A stretch of 64,000 nt of DNA. Source: Phycisphaerales bacterium PN19_bin_20 (GTDB lineage Bacteria; Planctomycetota; Phycisphaerae; Phycisphaerales; UBA1924). The translations under genes and the position numbers were made by a program. The stretch spans positions 124,001-188,000 of the forward strand of contig JAJOLK010000001.1 in NCBI GenBank assembly GCA_021173225.1. The letters run 5' to 3'. This document shows, piece by piece, positions 50,938 through 59,842 of this stretch (positions within the stretch are counted from its first letter, which is position 1; each line of letters starts with the position of its first letter). The notes below the pieces were generated by a model. That model made no database searches. It had not been told where the DNA came from and saw nothing but the letters and a program-made list of their open reading frames with translations.

Positions 50938-51969
50938 ATGCTCGACCGGCTTCTCCAACTCGGCCAGCGGATCTCAGGGTACGCCTGGTGGCAGGTGTTG
51001 CTTGAGCTGACGGTCATCTGGCTGCTGGTGTTTTTGGTCGTCAAGCTGGTGCAGGGCACGCGCGCCGCCGGGGCGCTCAAGGGCGCGTTCCTGCTGATTG
51101 TCGTCGCGACGCTGGTGATCAAGATCCTTGGGCAACAGGAGGCCTTTGGGCGCTTGAGCTTTGTCTTCAGCGCGATCGTTGGCGTGGCGGCGGTGGGGCT
51201 GATTGTGGTCTTTCAGCCAGAGCTGCGCCGCGGGCTGATGCGTCTGGGCGAGAACCCGCTGCTGGGGCGCAAGATCGAGGTTGCCACCGAGACGGTTGAC
51301 GCGGTGAGTGAGGCGGCGGCGTTCCTCTCCAAGGCGCGGTTCGGCGGGCTGATTGTGATCGAGCGGTCGAGCCCGCTGAAGGGGCTGGCCGAGGGCGGAA
51401 CGCTGGTGGACGCGTGGGTCTCGGCGCGGCTGCTGCAGACGATCTTCTTTCCGGGCAGCGCGCTGCACGATCTGGCGGTGATTGTCAAGGACGACCGGAT
51501 TAAGGCCGCGGGCGTGCAGCTTCCGCTGGCAGATTCTGACGAGGTTTCTGACCTGGACCTTGGCAGCCGTCACCGGGCGGCGATTGGGATCAGCAACGAG
51601 AGCGACGCGCTGGTGGTGGTGGTGAGCGAAGAGACCGGGACTATCAGCCTCTGCGAGCGCGGCGTGCTGACGCGCGGGCTGAACACCGACGAGCTTCGCG
51701 GCTTGCTGCTGCTGAAGCTCAACAAGGGCCTAGTCACGGCCGTGCAGGAAGAGCCCGAGCGCGTCGAGGTTGAGCCGGGCGAGGGTGAGCGTCAGTCGCG
51801 CCAGCGCGAGATTGATGACGAGAGTGACCGCACCGAGCTTGACCCGCGGCTGGAGGCCGACGAGCCAGGCCGCGATCGCGCGATGGGCGTTGACGAGCAT
51901 GACGCCACTGAGCGTGGTGAGCGTGGTGAGCGTGGTGGCCGGTCCGGCGCGCGGGAGGGCCGTGCATGA
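50938..51969 (+). CDS. cdaA: Diadenylate cyclase CdaA (c-di-AMP synthase), altered DGA motif
   Basis: 343 residues. Three N-terminal transmembrane helices (about 18-38, 48-64, 78-92) then a DAC domain: FGGLIVIERSSPL, FFPGSALHDLA and LGSRHRAAIGIS, VVSEETGTISL. The RHR motif (211-213) is intact. The DGA motif that holds the metal and one ATP reads DLA at 178-180, a Gly-to-Leu change next to the catalytic Asp. Activity may therefore be altered. A charged 80-residue tail rich in Glu/Arg/Asp extends beyond the usual length. The next gene overlaps by 4 bp, as in cdaA-cdaR operons. Confidence 0.9.
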   Translation: MLDRLLQLGQRISGYAWWQVLLELTVIWLLVFLVVKLVQGTRAAGALKGAFLLIVVATLVIKILGQQEAFGRLSFVFSAIVGVAAVGLIVVFQPELRRGLMRLGENPLLGRKIEVATETVDAVSEAAAFLSKARFGGLIVIERSSPLKGLAEGGTLVDAWVSARLLQTIFFPGSALHDLAVIVKDDRIKAAGVQLPLADSDEVSDLDLGSRHRAAIGISNESDALVVVVSEETGTISLCERGVLTRGLNTDELRGLLLLKLNKGLVTAVQEEPERVEVEPGEGERQSRQREIDDESDRTELDPRLEADEPGRDRAMGVDEHDATERGERGERGGRSGAREGRA

Positions 51970-52397
51970 ACCTGCGGACGTTCTTGGTGGTGACGCTGGT
52001 GACGCTGCTGATCTGGCTATGGGCCGAGGTCTCGGTGATTGCCGCGCGCGGGCCGCAGAGCAGCGCGACGGCGGCGGTGAGCGTCATGCCCGTGCTGGTC
52101 GCGGCGCCAGCTGATGTGCAGGCCCGGGTCGTGCTCTCGCCCGAGCCTGCGGAGCTGACCGGCATGACGGTGGTAGGCCCGCGTGCGCTGGTCGAGCGTG
52201 TGCAGGCCGGCACACTGCAGCTTTACGCGGTGGCGACCATCGAGCCGGGGCAGGCCCTGGGCAGCGTTTCGAGCGTGCGCGTCCGCCTGACGCTTGAGCC
52301 TGCGGGCCTTGCGCTTCGGTGGGGCAGCCCGGGCAGTGACGAGCCGCTGCCAGATGCGGCGGCGCCGACGGTGCTGGTCAGGCTCAACCCGCGGTAA
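51966..52397 (+). CDS. Short CdaR/YbbR-like regulator of CdaA
   Basis: 143 residues: one transmembrane helix (FLVVTLVTLLIWLWAEVSVI, about 6-24) and one extracytoplasmic beta domain with the YbbR-like phrase VVLSPEPAELTGMTVVGPR. Typical CdaR proteins have three or four such repeats; here there is only one, so this would be a minimal version. The 4-bp overlap with cdaA supports the assignment, because CdaR is usually encoded directly after CdaA and modulates it. Confidence 0.7.
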   Translation: MNLRTFLVVTLVTLLIWLWAEVSVIAARGPQSSATAAVSVMPVLVAAPADVQARVVLSPEPAELTGMTVVGPRALVERVQAGTLQLYAVATIEPGQALGSVSSVRVRLTLEPAGLALRWGSPGSDEPLPDAAAPTVLVRLNPR

Positions 52398-52422
52398 GTT
52401 GGCGAGCGGTATTCTTGCGGAT

Positions 52423-53490
52423 ATGGCGAGCCTGAGCATCCCGCGTGTGCCGGTGGACAAGGTCATGGCCGAGAGCCGTGCGGCGTCGTTCACGCGCCGG
52501 TCGATCAAAGCGGCCAGCAAGGCGCAGGCGCTTCGGCTGGCGATGTCGATGATCGACCTGACGACGCTGGAGGGTAAGGACTCGCCCGAGAAGGTCCGGA
52601 GCCTGTGCCGCAAGGCCGTTGACCCGCTGGACGGCAGCGCGGGCGGGCAAGATGGCGCTGGCGGCGTAGCGAGTGTTCCGAGTGTGGCGGCGATCTGCGT
52701 CTACCCGATGCTGGTGCCGCACGTGCGAGATGAGCTTGCGCGGCTGGGCGCGCGTGGGGGCGCGCGTGGGGGCGCGCGTGGCTGGGTCAAGATCGCCGCG
52801 GTGGCGACGGGCTTTCCGAGCGGGCAGTACCCGTTAAAGGTGAGGTTGGACGACACGCGCCGCGCGGTGGACGCGGGGGCCGACGAGATCGACATGGTTA
52901 TCTCGCGCGGTGACTTTCTCGCCGGGAATCACGCGAAGGTTTACGACGAGATCATGCGGACGGTTGAGGCCTGCGGGTTCACGCGCGAGCGGGCCGGTGA
53001 CGGCGGCTTCGCGCACCTGAAGGTGATCCTGGAGACCGGCGAGCTCGAAACGCTCGACAATGTGCGGTTGGCGTCGGACGTGGCGATCAGGGCCCTGTCA
53101 GACTCGGGGCTGGCATCAGTGCCCGGGGCGGCGTTCATCAAGACCAGCACGGGCAAGGTAGAGCCCGCGGCGACTATGCCGGTGACGCTGGTGATGCTGC
53201 AGGCGCTGGCCGACCATCACGAGGCGACCGGCGAGCTGATCGGGATGAAGCCGGCCGGGGGCATCCGGACCGCCAAGAGTGCGGTTCATTACCTGGTGAT
53301 GTTGAACGAAACGCTCGGGCACATCTCGTGGCCCGGCACCGGCGGTGGGGGCGGTGGGGGTGGGGCCGCGTACATGTCGCCCGAGCTGTTCAGGTTCGGT
53401 GCCAGCGCGCTGCTTAATGACCTGTGCCGACAGCTCGCTTGGCTGGCGAGTGGGCGATACGCGGCGCGCTACGACTTTGCCGACGCGTGA
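52423..53490 (+). CDS. deoC: Deoxyribose-phosphate aldolase
   Basis: Cleaves 2-deoxyribose-5-phosphate to acetaldehyde and glyceraldehyde-3-phosphate in deoxynucleoside breakdown. 355 residues from Met at 52423. MIDLTTLEG, ICVYPMLV, VATGFPSGQ, EIDMVIS (Asp 157), FIKTSTGK with Schiff-base Lys 240, and KPAGGIRT with Lys 276 match the active site. Insertions absent from short relatives are Asp/Gly-rich 68-86, a tandem Arg-Gly-Gly-Ala repeat at 111-120, and poly-Gly at 307-313. The gene begins 25 bases after the cdaR-like gene. Confidence 0.93.
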   Translation: MASLSIPRVPVDKVMAESRAASFTRRSIKAASKAQALRLAMSMIDLTTLEGKDSPEKVRSLCRKAVDPLDGSAGGQDGAGGVASVPSVAAICVYPMLVPHVRDELARLGARGGARGGARGWVKIAAVATGFPSGQYPLKVRLDDTRRAVDAGADEIDMVISRGDFLAGNHAKVYDEIMRTVEACGFTRERAGDGGFAHLKVILETGELETLDNVRLASDVAIRALSDSGLASVPGAAFIKTSTGKVEPAATMPVTLVMLQALADHHEATGELIGMKPAGGIRTAKSAVHYLVMLNETLGHISWPGTGGGGGGGGAAYMSPELFRFGASALLNDLCRQLAWLASGRYAARYDFADA

Positions 53491-53579
53491 GTTTGGACAC
53501 CTGAGCTTGGGAGTGCGAGTTTGGGCGTATGGGCTTGGCTTTCTCAAAGCCGGCCCGCGCTTACCGCTACTGTCTGCTC

Positions 53580-55166
53580 ATGGGCAAGAGCAAGCAGGTT
53601 TTCGCCTGCTCGGCGTGCGGAAGCGTGCAAACTAAGTGGCAGGGCAAGTGCCCTGACTGCAACGCGTGGGACAGTTTGGTCGCCGAGCGGATCGAGACGA
53701 AGGTCAAGGTTGACCCGCGCGCGGGGGCCGTCTCAAGCTGGGCTCGCAACGCCCGCGCAGGGCTGGGCTCTGGATTGGGCTCTCGATCAAGCTTTGGGTC
53801 GGGCTCGGGCTTGGCCGGCATGGCCGACGAGCTGGGCTTGCCCCCATCGGCGCACGCTGAGGCGGTGGCGATGGCGCAGGCAAGCGCGGCGCGGCCGGTG
53901 ACGGCGGTGGATGCCGAGGGCGGGGCGGCGGGCCGACGGATCGCCACGGGCATCACCGAGTTTGATCGCGTGCTTGGTGGCGGGCTGGTGGCGGGCTCGG
54001 CGGTGTTGCTGGGGGGCGACCCGGGCATCGGCAAGAGCACGTTGATGCTGCAGGCCGCCGGCGCGCTGGCGCGGCGCGGCACGCGCGTGCTATACGTCTC
54101 GAGCGAAGAGAGTGCCGAGCAGGTCAAGATGCGGGCCTCGCGGCTTGGCGCGGGTGACTTGCCCGAGCTGTTTGTGCTCAGCGACACGAGCCTGACGCGC
54201 ATCAGCGAGCAGGCGGCCCGCGTGCTGGGCGAGGTCGATGATGGACCGCGCCGCGCGACCGCGCCGGTGATGATCATCGACTCGGTCCAGATGGTCTATC
54301 ACCCGCAGGTGGACGCCTTCCCGGGCTCCATCACCCAGCTGCGGCGCTGCACGGCTGAGCTGGTGTTCATGGCCAAGGCCACCGGCGCGGCGATCATGTT
54401 GGTTGGGCACGTGACTAAGGACGGCGTGCTCGCTGGCCCGCGCTTGCTTGAGCATCTGGTTGATGCCGTGCTCTACTTTGAGGGTGACCGCTACCACGCG
54501 CACCGCGTGGTCCGCGCCGTCAAGAACCGCTTCGGCAGCACGCTGGAGATCGGGCTCTTTGAGATGACCGGCGCGGGGCTTACGCCAGCGCCCGATGGTG
54601 CGCTGATTGCCGCGGGCACGCAGGGGCCGCCCAGGCCCGGCACGGTGGTCTGCCCGGTGCAGACCGGTACGCGCACGCTGCTGGTTGAGCTGCAGGCCCT
54701 CACGGCGACGGGATTTCCCGGCGCGGTCAAGCGCAAGAGCAGTGGTTTGGATTCGAGCCGCCTGGCCATGCTCATCGCGGTGCTTGAGCAGCACGGGGGG
54801 CTGAGGTTGGCGGACCGTGACGTGTTTGCCTCGGCGGTTGGCGGCGTGCGCGTGGCCGAGCCCGCCGCTGACCTCGCGCTGCTGCTGGCGATCGCCGGCG
54901 CGCACTACCGCAAGGCGATGCCTGAGCGGACGTGCGCGGTAGGCGAGGTTGGTCTGGGCGGCGAGGTGCGGCCAGTGTCACAGCTTGAGGCGCGATTGGG
55001 CGAGGCGGCGCGGCTGGGCTTTGAGCGCGTGATCGTGCCGTGGGGCAGCTCCAAGCAGGCCCCGCACGCGCTGGCTGGGGCCAAGGGGCGTGCCAAGGCC
55101 GGCGCGCGGGCGCTTGAGCTGATGGAGGTCCGAGACGTGAACCAGGCAATCGCGCTGCTGGGCTAG
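53580..55166 (+). CDS. radA: DNA repair ATPase RadA
   Basis: Branch-migration ATPase of recombination. 528 residues from Met at 53580. A C4 zinc finger (Cys 10, 13, 24, 27, with WQGKCPDCNAW), Walker A GDPGIGKS (146-153), the RadA-specific KNRFG (315-319), and a Lon-like C-terminal domain (AVGEVGLGGEVRPV) are all present. Between zinc finger and ATPase is an unusual Ser/Gly/Leu repeat (GLGSGLGSRSSFGSGSG, residues 61-77). TAG stop. Confidence 0.94.
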   Translation: MGKSKQVFACSACGSVQTKWQGKCPDCNAWDSLVAERIETKVKVDPRAGAVSSWARNARAGLGSGLGSRSSFGSGSGLAGMADELGLPPSAHAEAVAMAQASAARPVTAVDAEGGAAGRRIATGITEFDRVLGGGLVAGSAVLLGGDPGIGKSTLMLQAAGALARRGTRVLYVSSEESAEQVKMRASRLGAGDLPELFVLSDTSLTRISEQAARVLGEVDDGPRRATAPVMIIDSVQMVYHPQVDAFPGSITQLRRCTAELVFMAKATGAAIMLVGHVTKDGVLAGPRLLEHLVDAVLYFEGDRYHAHRVVRAVKNRFGSTLEIGLFEMTGAGLTPAPDGALIAAGTQGPPRPGTVVCPVQTGTRTLLVELQALTATGFPGAVKRKSSGLDSSRLAMLIAVLEQHGGLRLADRDVFASAVGGVRVAEPAADLALLLAIAGAHYRKAMPERTCAVGEVGLGGEVRPVSQLEARLGEAARLGFERVIVPWGSSKQAPHALAGAKGRAKAGARALELMEVRDVNQAIALLG

Positions 55167-55265
55167 CGGCGCGGTTGGGCCCACGTGGGGCGAGCGCGAG
55201 GGCGAGCGCGAGGGGGAGGGTGGGGGCGGGCGTGGCGACCATGCCCATTCGGCTATCCTCGGCTC

Positions 55266-56528
55266 GTGAGCACCGCCAAGACGTCGTTCCCGAAAGAGAA
55301 GATCAAGGTCCTGTTGCTTGAGGGCGTACACCCAGCGGGTGCCGCAATGCTGCGTGAGGAGGGCTTTAGCGTTGACACCAGCGCCAAGGCCTTTGACGAA
55401 ACGGCCCTCGCCAAGGCGCTCGCCGGCGGCGTGCATGTGCTGGGCATCCGCAGCAAGACGCAAGTCAGCGCGGGCGTGCTCGCGCAGGCGTCGCGGCTGC
55501 TCACTGTCGGGTGCTTTTGCATCGGGACCAATCAGGTCGCGCTCGACGACGCCTGCCAGCGCGGGGTGGCGGTCTTCAACAGCCCCTTTAGCAACACGCG
55601 CAGCGTCGCCGAGCTGACCATCGCCGAGATCATCGCGCTGCACCGGCGGATGAGCGACCAGAGCGCCGCGATGCACAAGGGCGTGTGGGATAAGTCTGCC
55701 GCGGGCGCCCACGAGGTGCGGGGGCGGACGCTGGGGATCGTCGGCTACGGGCACATCGGCTCGCAGGTCTCGATTTTGGCCGAGGCGATGGGGATGCGGG
55801 TGGTGTTCTTTGACATCCTCAGCAAGCTGCCGCTGGGCAACGCGCGCCCGTGCCGGAGCCTTGAGGAGCTGCTGAAGGCCAGCGACGTGGTGACGCTGCA
55901 CATCCCCGCGACCAAACAGACCGAGGGGCTGCTGGGGCGGGCCCAGCTCAAGCTTCTGCGCAAGGGCGCGCACGTGATCAACAACGCGCGCGGGAGCGTG
56001 GTTGATATTGCGGCGCTGGCCGAGGCGATCAGGTCGGGGCACGTCGGCGGCGCGGCGCTGGACGTATTTCCGTACGAGCCCTCGGGTAACGACGAGGGCT
56101 TCAAGAGCGAGCTTTTGGGCCTGCCCAACGTCATCCTTACCCCGCATGTCGGTGGCAGCACAGAAGAAGCGCAAGAGAGCATCGCCTTGGACGTCTGCGA
56201 CAAGCTGGCGCGGTTCATCAACGTGGGCGGAACGACCGGGTGTGTCAACTTGCCGCAGGTGGACCTTCCGCCGCAGGGCTCGGGCGCTGGACCTGGTTCC
56301 GGCACGCGGACGCACCGGATTCTGCACGTGCACACCAACGTGCCTGGCGTGCTCAGCAAGGTCAACGCGCTGATTGCGCGGCTTGGCGTCAACATCACCG
56401 CCCAGTACCTGCAGACCAACAAGCACGTCGGGTACGCGGTGCTTGACGTTGAAGAGCAGAACGGCAAGGCGATCCTTGCGGGCTTGCGCGAGCTGCCCGA
56501 GACGATCCGGGCCCGTGCGCTTTGGTAA
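55266..56528 (+). CDS. serA: Phosphoglycerate dehydrogenase
   Basis: First step of serine synthesis, 3-phosphoglycerate to 3-phosphohydroxypyruvate with NAD. 420 residues from a GTG at 55266, the length of the E. coli type; upstream codons are Arg/Gly-rich noise. The NAD site is GIVGYGHIG (157-165), catalytic Arg 242 lies in NNARGSVVD, and His 294 in LTPHVGGSTEEA. A C-terminal ACT domain (HVHTNVPGVLSKVNALIARL), as in the serine-inhibited E. coli enzyme, suggests allosteric control. Convergent with the next gene, 17 bases apart. Confidence 0.94.
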   Translation: MSTAKTSFPKEKIKVLLLEGVHPAGAAMLREEGFSVDTSAKAFDETALAKALAGGVHVLGIRSKTQVSAGVLAQASRLLTVGCFCIGTNQVALDDACQRGVAVFNSPFSNTRSVAELTIAEIIALHRRMSDQSAAMHKGVWDKSAAGAHEVRGRTLGIVGYGHIGSQVSILAEAMGMRVVFFDILSKLPLGNARPCRSLEELLKASDVVTLHIPATKQTEGLLGRAQLKLLRKGAHVINNARGSVVDIAALAEAIRSGHVGGAALDVFPYEPSGNDEGFKSELLGLPNVILTPHVGGSTEEAQESIALDVCDKLARFINVGGTTGCVNLPQVDLPPQGSGAGPGSGTRTHRILHVHTNVPGVLSKVNALIARLGVNITAQYLQTNKHVGYAVLDVEEQNGKAILAGLRELPETIRARALW

Positions 56529-56545
56529 CGCACGCGGCGTCTCGC

Positions 56546-59500
56546 TCAGCGACGCTGCTCGTCGATGCGCTGCTGGGCCCGACGCTTTGCCGCCAAAAGC
56601 CCCTCGTTCACAGGTGGTGACGGCTCATCTGGCGCGTTTACTACTACCGGTGCGCCGCCCGCCTGTTGCGGTCTGACCTGTGGTGGGGCCTGTGGTGGTC
56701 GGGCCTGGGGCGCTGGTACCTGCGGCGCGCGAGCCTGAGAGGTTCCGGTCTGCGGGCTAGCTTCTGCCGCGCTGACCTCAGGTCGGCGTGACGTGACGCG
56801 TTGAGCAAGTCGCCTGGCAGAGTCGGCCACCTCACGCACGCGCGGATCAACTTCAACGCGCCCGTCGCGCAGGCGTTCCCACGCCACGCGGCGGACGCCC
56901 ACATCAAGCAGCAGCAAGCCCAGGGCGATCGGCAGCAGCACGGGCCACAGGGGCGTGCGCGCCTCGCGCGAGGTCCGCTCATCGCGCACGAAAAGCTCGC
57001 GCGCGTCCATGCCCGCAAGGCGGTCAATCGTCAGCACCCGCCCGCCCGTACGCCGCGCCAGCTCGGCCAGAAGCTGCGGGCTTGAGCGCAGGCGCCGGTA
57101 CTCCTCGCCCGGCGGGCGGACCACGCCGCCGACAATCGGCTGCATCGCCACCGCGCCGTTGCCCGCGCTGTCCGCGGCGCGTTTGGGCGTGGCCAGGGCG
57201 ACCAGCGTCCCGCTGCCAGGCGCAATAACGGTGCCTTCATAGACGCCCGGGCCCGTCTGGCTCAACCGAGATTCAAACTTGCTTCCGTCGGCGCGGAACA
57301 GCGCAATTGGCACGCTCAGCCCGTCCAGCGGCTTGCCCGCGCGGTCAAGCAGCTCAAGCCGCGCGCGGACGCTCTCGCCCTCTACGCGCAGGGCCAAGTC
57401 GGCAAGCTGATCGGCCGGCGCACGCGCGATGGCTCGCGCGATCTGCCCCCACAGCGGGGCCTGCTGCGGCCACGCGTCCCACGAGCGGCCCCAGTTGTGA
57501 ACGTCGCTGGTGAACGCCGCGACCTGCCCGAGCCCGACGCTCCAGTGCGCCAGCACCGGCTCGCCCGTGGGCGTCAGCAGGCTGTACGTCACGCCCTCGA
57601 CGGTCTGGCGGTCGGCCCCGAGCTTTGGCTGCGTGAGCGTCAGCCCGCCTAGCGCGGGCACCGCGGCCCCACGATCAAAGACCCCCGCGGTCAGCGGCGA
57701 GCCCAGGCTCGTTGCCACCGGAACAAAGGGCTCCTCACGGACCATCGGCGTTCGCACTACGCGCACCGCGCGCAAGAACACGCGCGGCAGTACCTCAGGG
57801 TCCGTCACGCGGTAGAAGCTCCCGCCGCCGACGCTCGCCAGGCGCTCAAGCCCGTCGGCGTCAGCCTCATCGCCGACGGCGATGGTCGTGATGCGGATGC
57901 CTTCGCCAGCCATCTCGCTGGCGATGGTGTTGAGCTGGTCGCGGCCCTGTGAGAGCCCGTCAGAGAGCACCACCACGTGCTTGACCTGCGCCTTGACGTT
58001 CTTGAGCGCCGCCCGCGCCAGCGTCAGCCCGGGCGGAAGGTTTGTGCCGCCGTTGGGCATGATGCCCATGACCGCCACGCCCGCCTTGGCCGGATCGGTA
58101 TTGGGGGCAAGGGGCACAACCCACCGGGCGCTGCTGTCAAAGCGAACGACCCCGACCAGGTCAGAGCGCTCAAGGCTCTTGATCGCCGCGGCCGCGCCGA
58201 AGTTGGCGATGAGCTGCTGAGTGCGCAGCGAGCCGAGCACCGAGCGGCCCATCGAGCCCGAGCTATCAAGCACGATCACCAGCGCCGTCGAGGCGACGAC
58301 GAGCTTATCAGGCAGGTCGAGGGTCACGGGCAGGATGGGTTCGACCGCGCTGCCACGCCAGCCGCCAGCGCCGAAGCTTTGCGTGCCGCCGGTCATGATC
58401 AGGCCCGCGCCAAAGTCACTCACATGCCTGACCAGCAGCGCTTGGGTCTCTGCGGGCACCGCCTCGGCGGGGACGTCCTGCAGCACCACAAGGTCGTAGG
58501 GCTGCAGCGCCAGCACATCGGTGGGCAGCCCCTCCGGTGGCAGCGTCGTGACGTCAAAGCCCTGGCGGCGCAGCAACGTCTCGAGCACACGCCCGCGCGA
58601 GTCCGGCGCGCCGCGCCCGATGCCGTCGAGGATCAGCACACTCCCGCGCCCGGGCGTGGTCGTGACGGCCAGGCCACGGTTGTTCTGCTCGATGGTGTCG
58701 CCGAGGGCGGCCATCGCGCCGCTCGCGTCAGGCCCGCGCTGAGGCTCCCAGACGGCCTCAAACCGGTGCACACGCCCGGGGCCAAGCGGTGCGCTGAGGG
58801 TGATCGATGTGCGGCCCTGCGGCAGCGTCAACACCCTGCCACGTTCGGCCGCGCCGGTGCCGCTTGAGCCCGCAACGCCGATGGGCACCTCGACGCCCTC
58901 GACCAGCAGGCGCAGCGTCCCGGTCGTCGGGGCCGTTGATAGCAGCGTGACGCGAACCGGCGCAACACTCGCGGCCGGCGCGCGAGTCGGGGCCTCGACG
59001 CTCTCGACCAGCACCTCGCTGGCCAGGTCGTAGACAAGCTCGATGACGTCGATCGGTACGCTCGCGCCGCCTTCACCGGCGCTGGCCAGCACGTCCGCGG
59101 CGGCCAGCGCGTCACCGGCGGTCTGGTTCCCGTCGCTGATCAGCAGCACGCGACCGGTCGCGGTGGGGGGGATGCTCGCCAGCGCGAGCTTGAGCGCCGC
59201 GGCAAGGTCGGTCGCCTCGCTCGGCGGCACCGTCAGTGACCGACCAAGCACGCCGCCGGCCTGCGGACTTGCCACGGGGATCGCGCGGTCGGTCGCGACC
59301 ACCACGCCCAGCAGCTCGCGCGGTTCGCGGTTGCGCGTGGCGCTGCGCAGCACGCTGGCGAGCCACGCTTCAACCGTCGCGGAGCGATTGGCGGCGGGGC
59401 CCGCGCCGACTTGGCCAGCCGCGCCGGGCGGGCTGTTCGCGATGGCCGGCGACCAAGCCGCGGGCGGTGGCACAGCGACGAACCGCTGCACTGAGCCCGA

Positions 59501-59842
59501 GAGATCAAGCACGGCGATCAGCGCCGTCTGGTCGGTCCGCCGAACACTGGCGGCCTCGGCCAGGCACGCCGCGAGCGCCGCAACCAGCAGCACGCGGATG
59601 AGCACCCACGCGTGCCGGCGCGGCGCGTAGACCGCGCGCATCACCAGCCAGCACAGCCCGGCCAGGAGCGCGCCGCCGACGATCAGCCACAGCCGTGAGG
59701 GTTCCTCAAAGCTCACGCCCAGCGACCGCAAGAGGCCTGAGGCCCAAGCGGCAAGGCGCGTAAGCGCGCCGCCCGCTTCGATCGGCGCGGCCGCTGTAGG
59801 TGGCGTGATGAGCGTCGCGAGCGCGAGCCAAAGGGCCGTCAT
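56546..59842 (-). CDS. Tandem-VWA / GATase-like membrane protein
   Basis: 1098 residues. Two or three N-terminal helices (about 50-70 and 78-95) precede a first, VWA-like domain with VLDLSGSV (111-118) and VLLISDGNQ. A GATase-like region (SVLILDGIG, then YDLVVLQDVPAE and GAGLIMTGGTQSF, about 400-490) follows. A second, full VWA has VIVLDSSGSMG (522-532), NGGTNLPPGL and VVLSDGLSQG. A C-terminal helix lies near 1000, then a Pro/Gln/Ala-rich cytoplasmic-looking tail. It resembles the VWA protein at 21969-24614 but is larger. It is translationally coupled to the DUF4175-like gene upstream by a 4-bp overlap. Confidence 0.8.
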   Translation of the reverse strand: MTALWLALATLITPPTAAAPIEAGGALTRLAAWASGLLRSLGVSFEEPSRLWLIVGGALLAGLCWLVMRAVYAPRRHAWVLIRVLLVAALAACLAEAASVRRTDQTALIAVLDLSGSVQRFVAVPPPAAWSPAIANSPPGAAGQVGAGPAANRSATVEAWLASVLRSATRNREPRELLGVVVATDRAIPVASPQAGGVLGRSLTVPPSEATDLAAALKLALASIPPTATGRVLLISDGNQTAGDALAAADVLASAGEGGASVPIDVIELVYDLASEVLVESVEAPTRAPAASVAPVRVTLLSTAPTTGTLRLLVEGVEVPIGVAGSSGTGAAERGRVLTLPQGRTSITLSAPLGPGRVHRFEAVWEPQRGPDASGAMAALGDTIEQNNRGLAVTTTPGRGSVLILDGIGRGAPDSRGRVLETLLRRQGFDVTTLPPEGLPTDVLALQPYDLVVLQDVPAEAVPAETQALLVRHVSDFGAGLIMTGGTQSFGAGGWRGSAVEPILPVTLDLPDKLVVASTALVIVLDSSGSMGRSVLGSLRTQQLIANFGAAAAIKSLERSDLVGVVRFDSSARWVVPLAPNTDPAKAGVAVMGIMPNGGTNLPPGLTLARAALKNVKAQVKHVVVLSDGLSQGRDQLNTIASEMAGEGIRITTIAVGDEADADGLERLASVGGGSFYRVTDPEVLPRVFLRAVRVVRTPMVREEPFVPVATSLGSPLTAGVFDRGAAVPALGGLTLTQPKLGADRQTVEGVTYSLLTPTGEPVLAHWSVGLGQVAAFTSDVHNWGRSWDAWPQQAPLWGQIARAIARAPADQLADLALRVEGESVRARLELLDRAGKPLDGLSVPIALFRADGSKFESRLSQTGPGVYEGTVIAPGSGTLVALATPKRAADSAGNGAVAMQPIVGGVVRPPGEEYRRLRSSPQLLAELARRTGGRVLTIDRLAGMDARELFVRDERTSREARTPLWPVLLPIALGLLLLDVGVRRVAWERLRDGRVEVDPRVREVADSARRLAQRVTSRRPEVSAAEASPQTGTSQARAPQVPAPQARPPQAPPQVRPQQAGGAPVVVNAPDEPSPPVNEGLLAAKRRAQQRIDEQRR

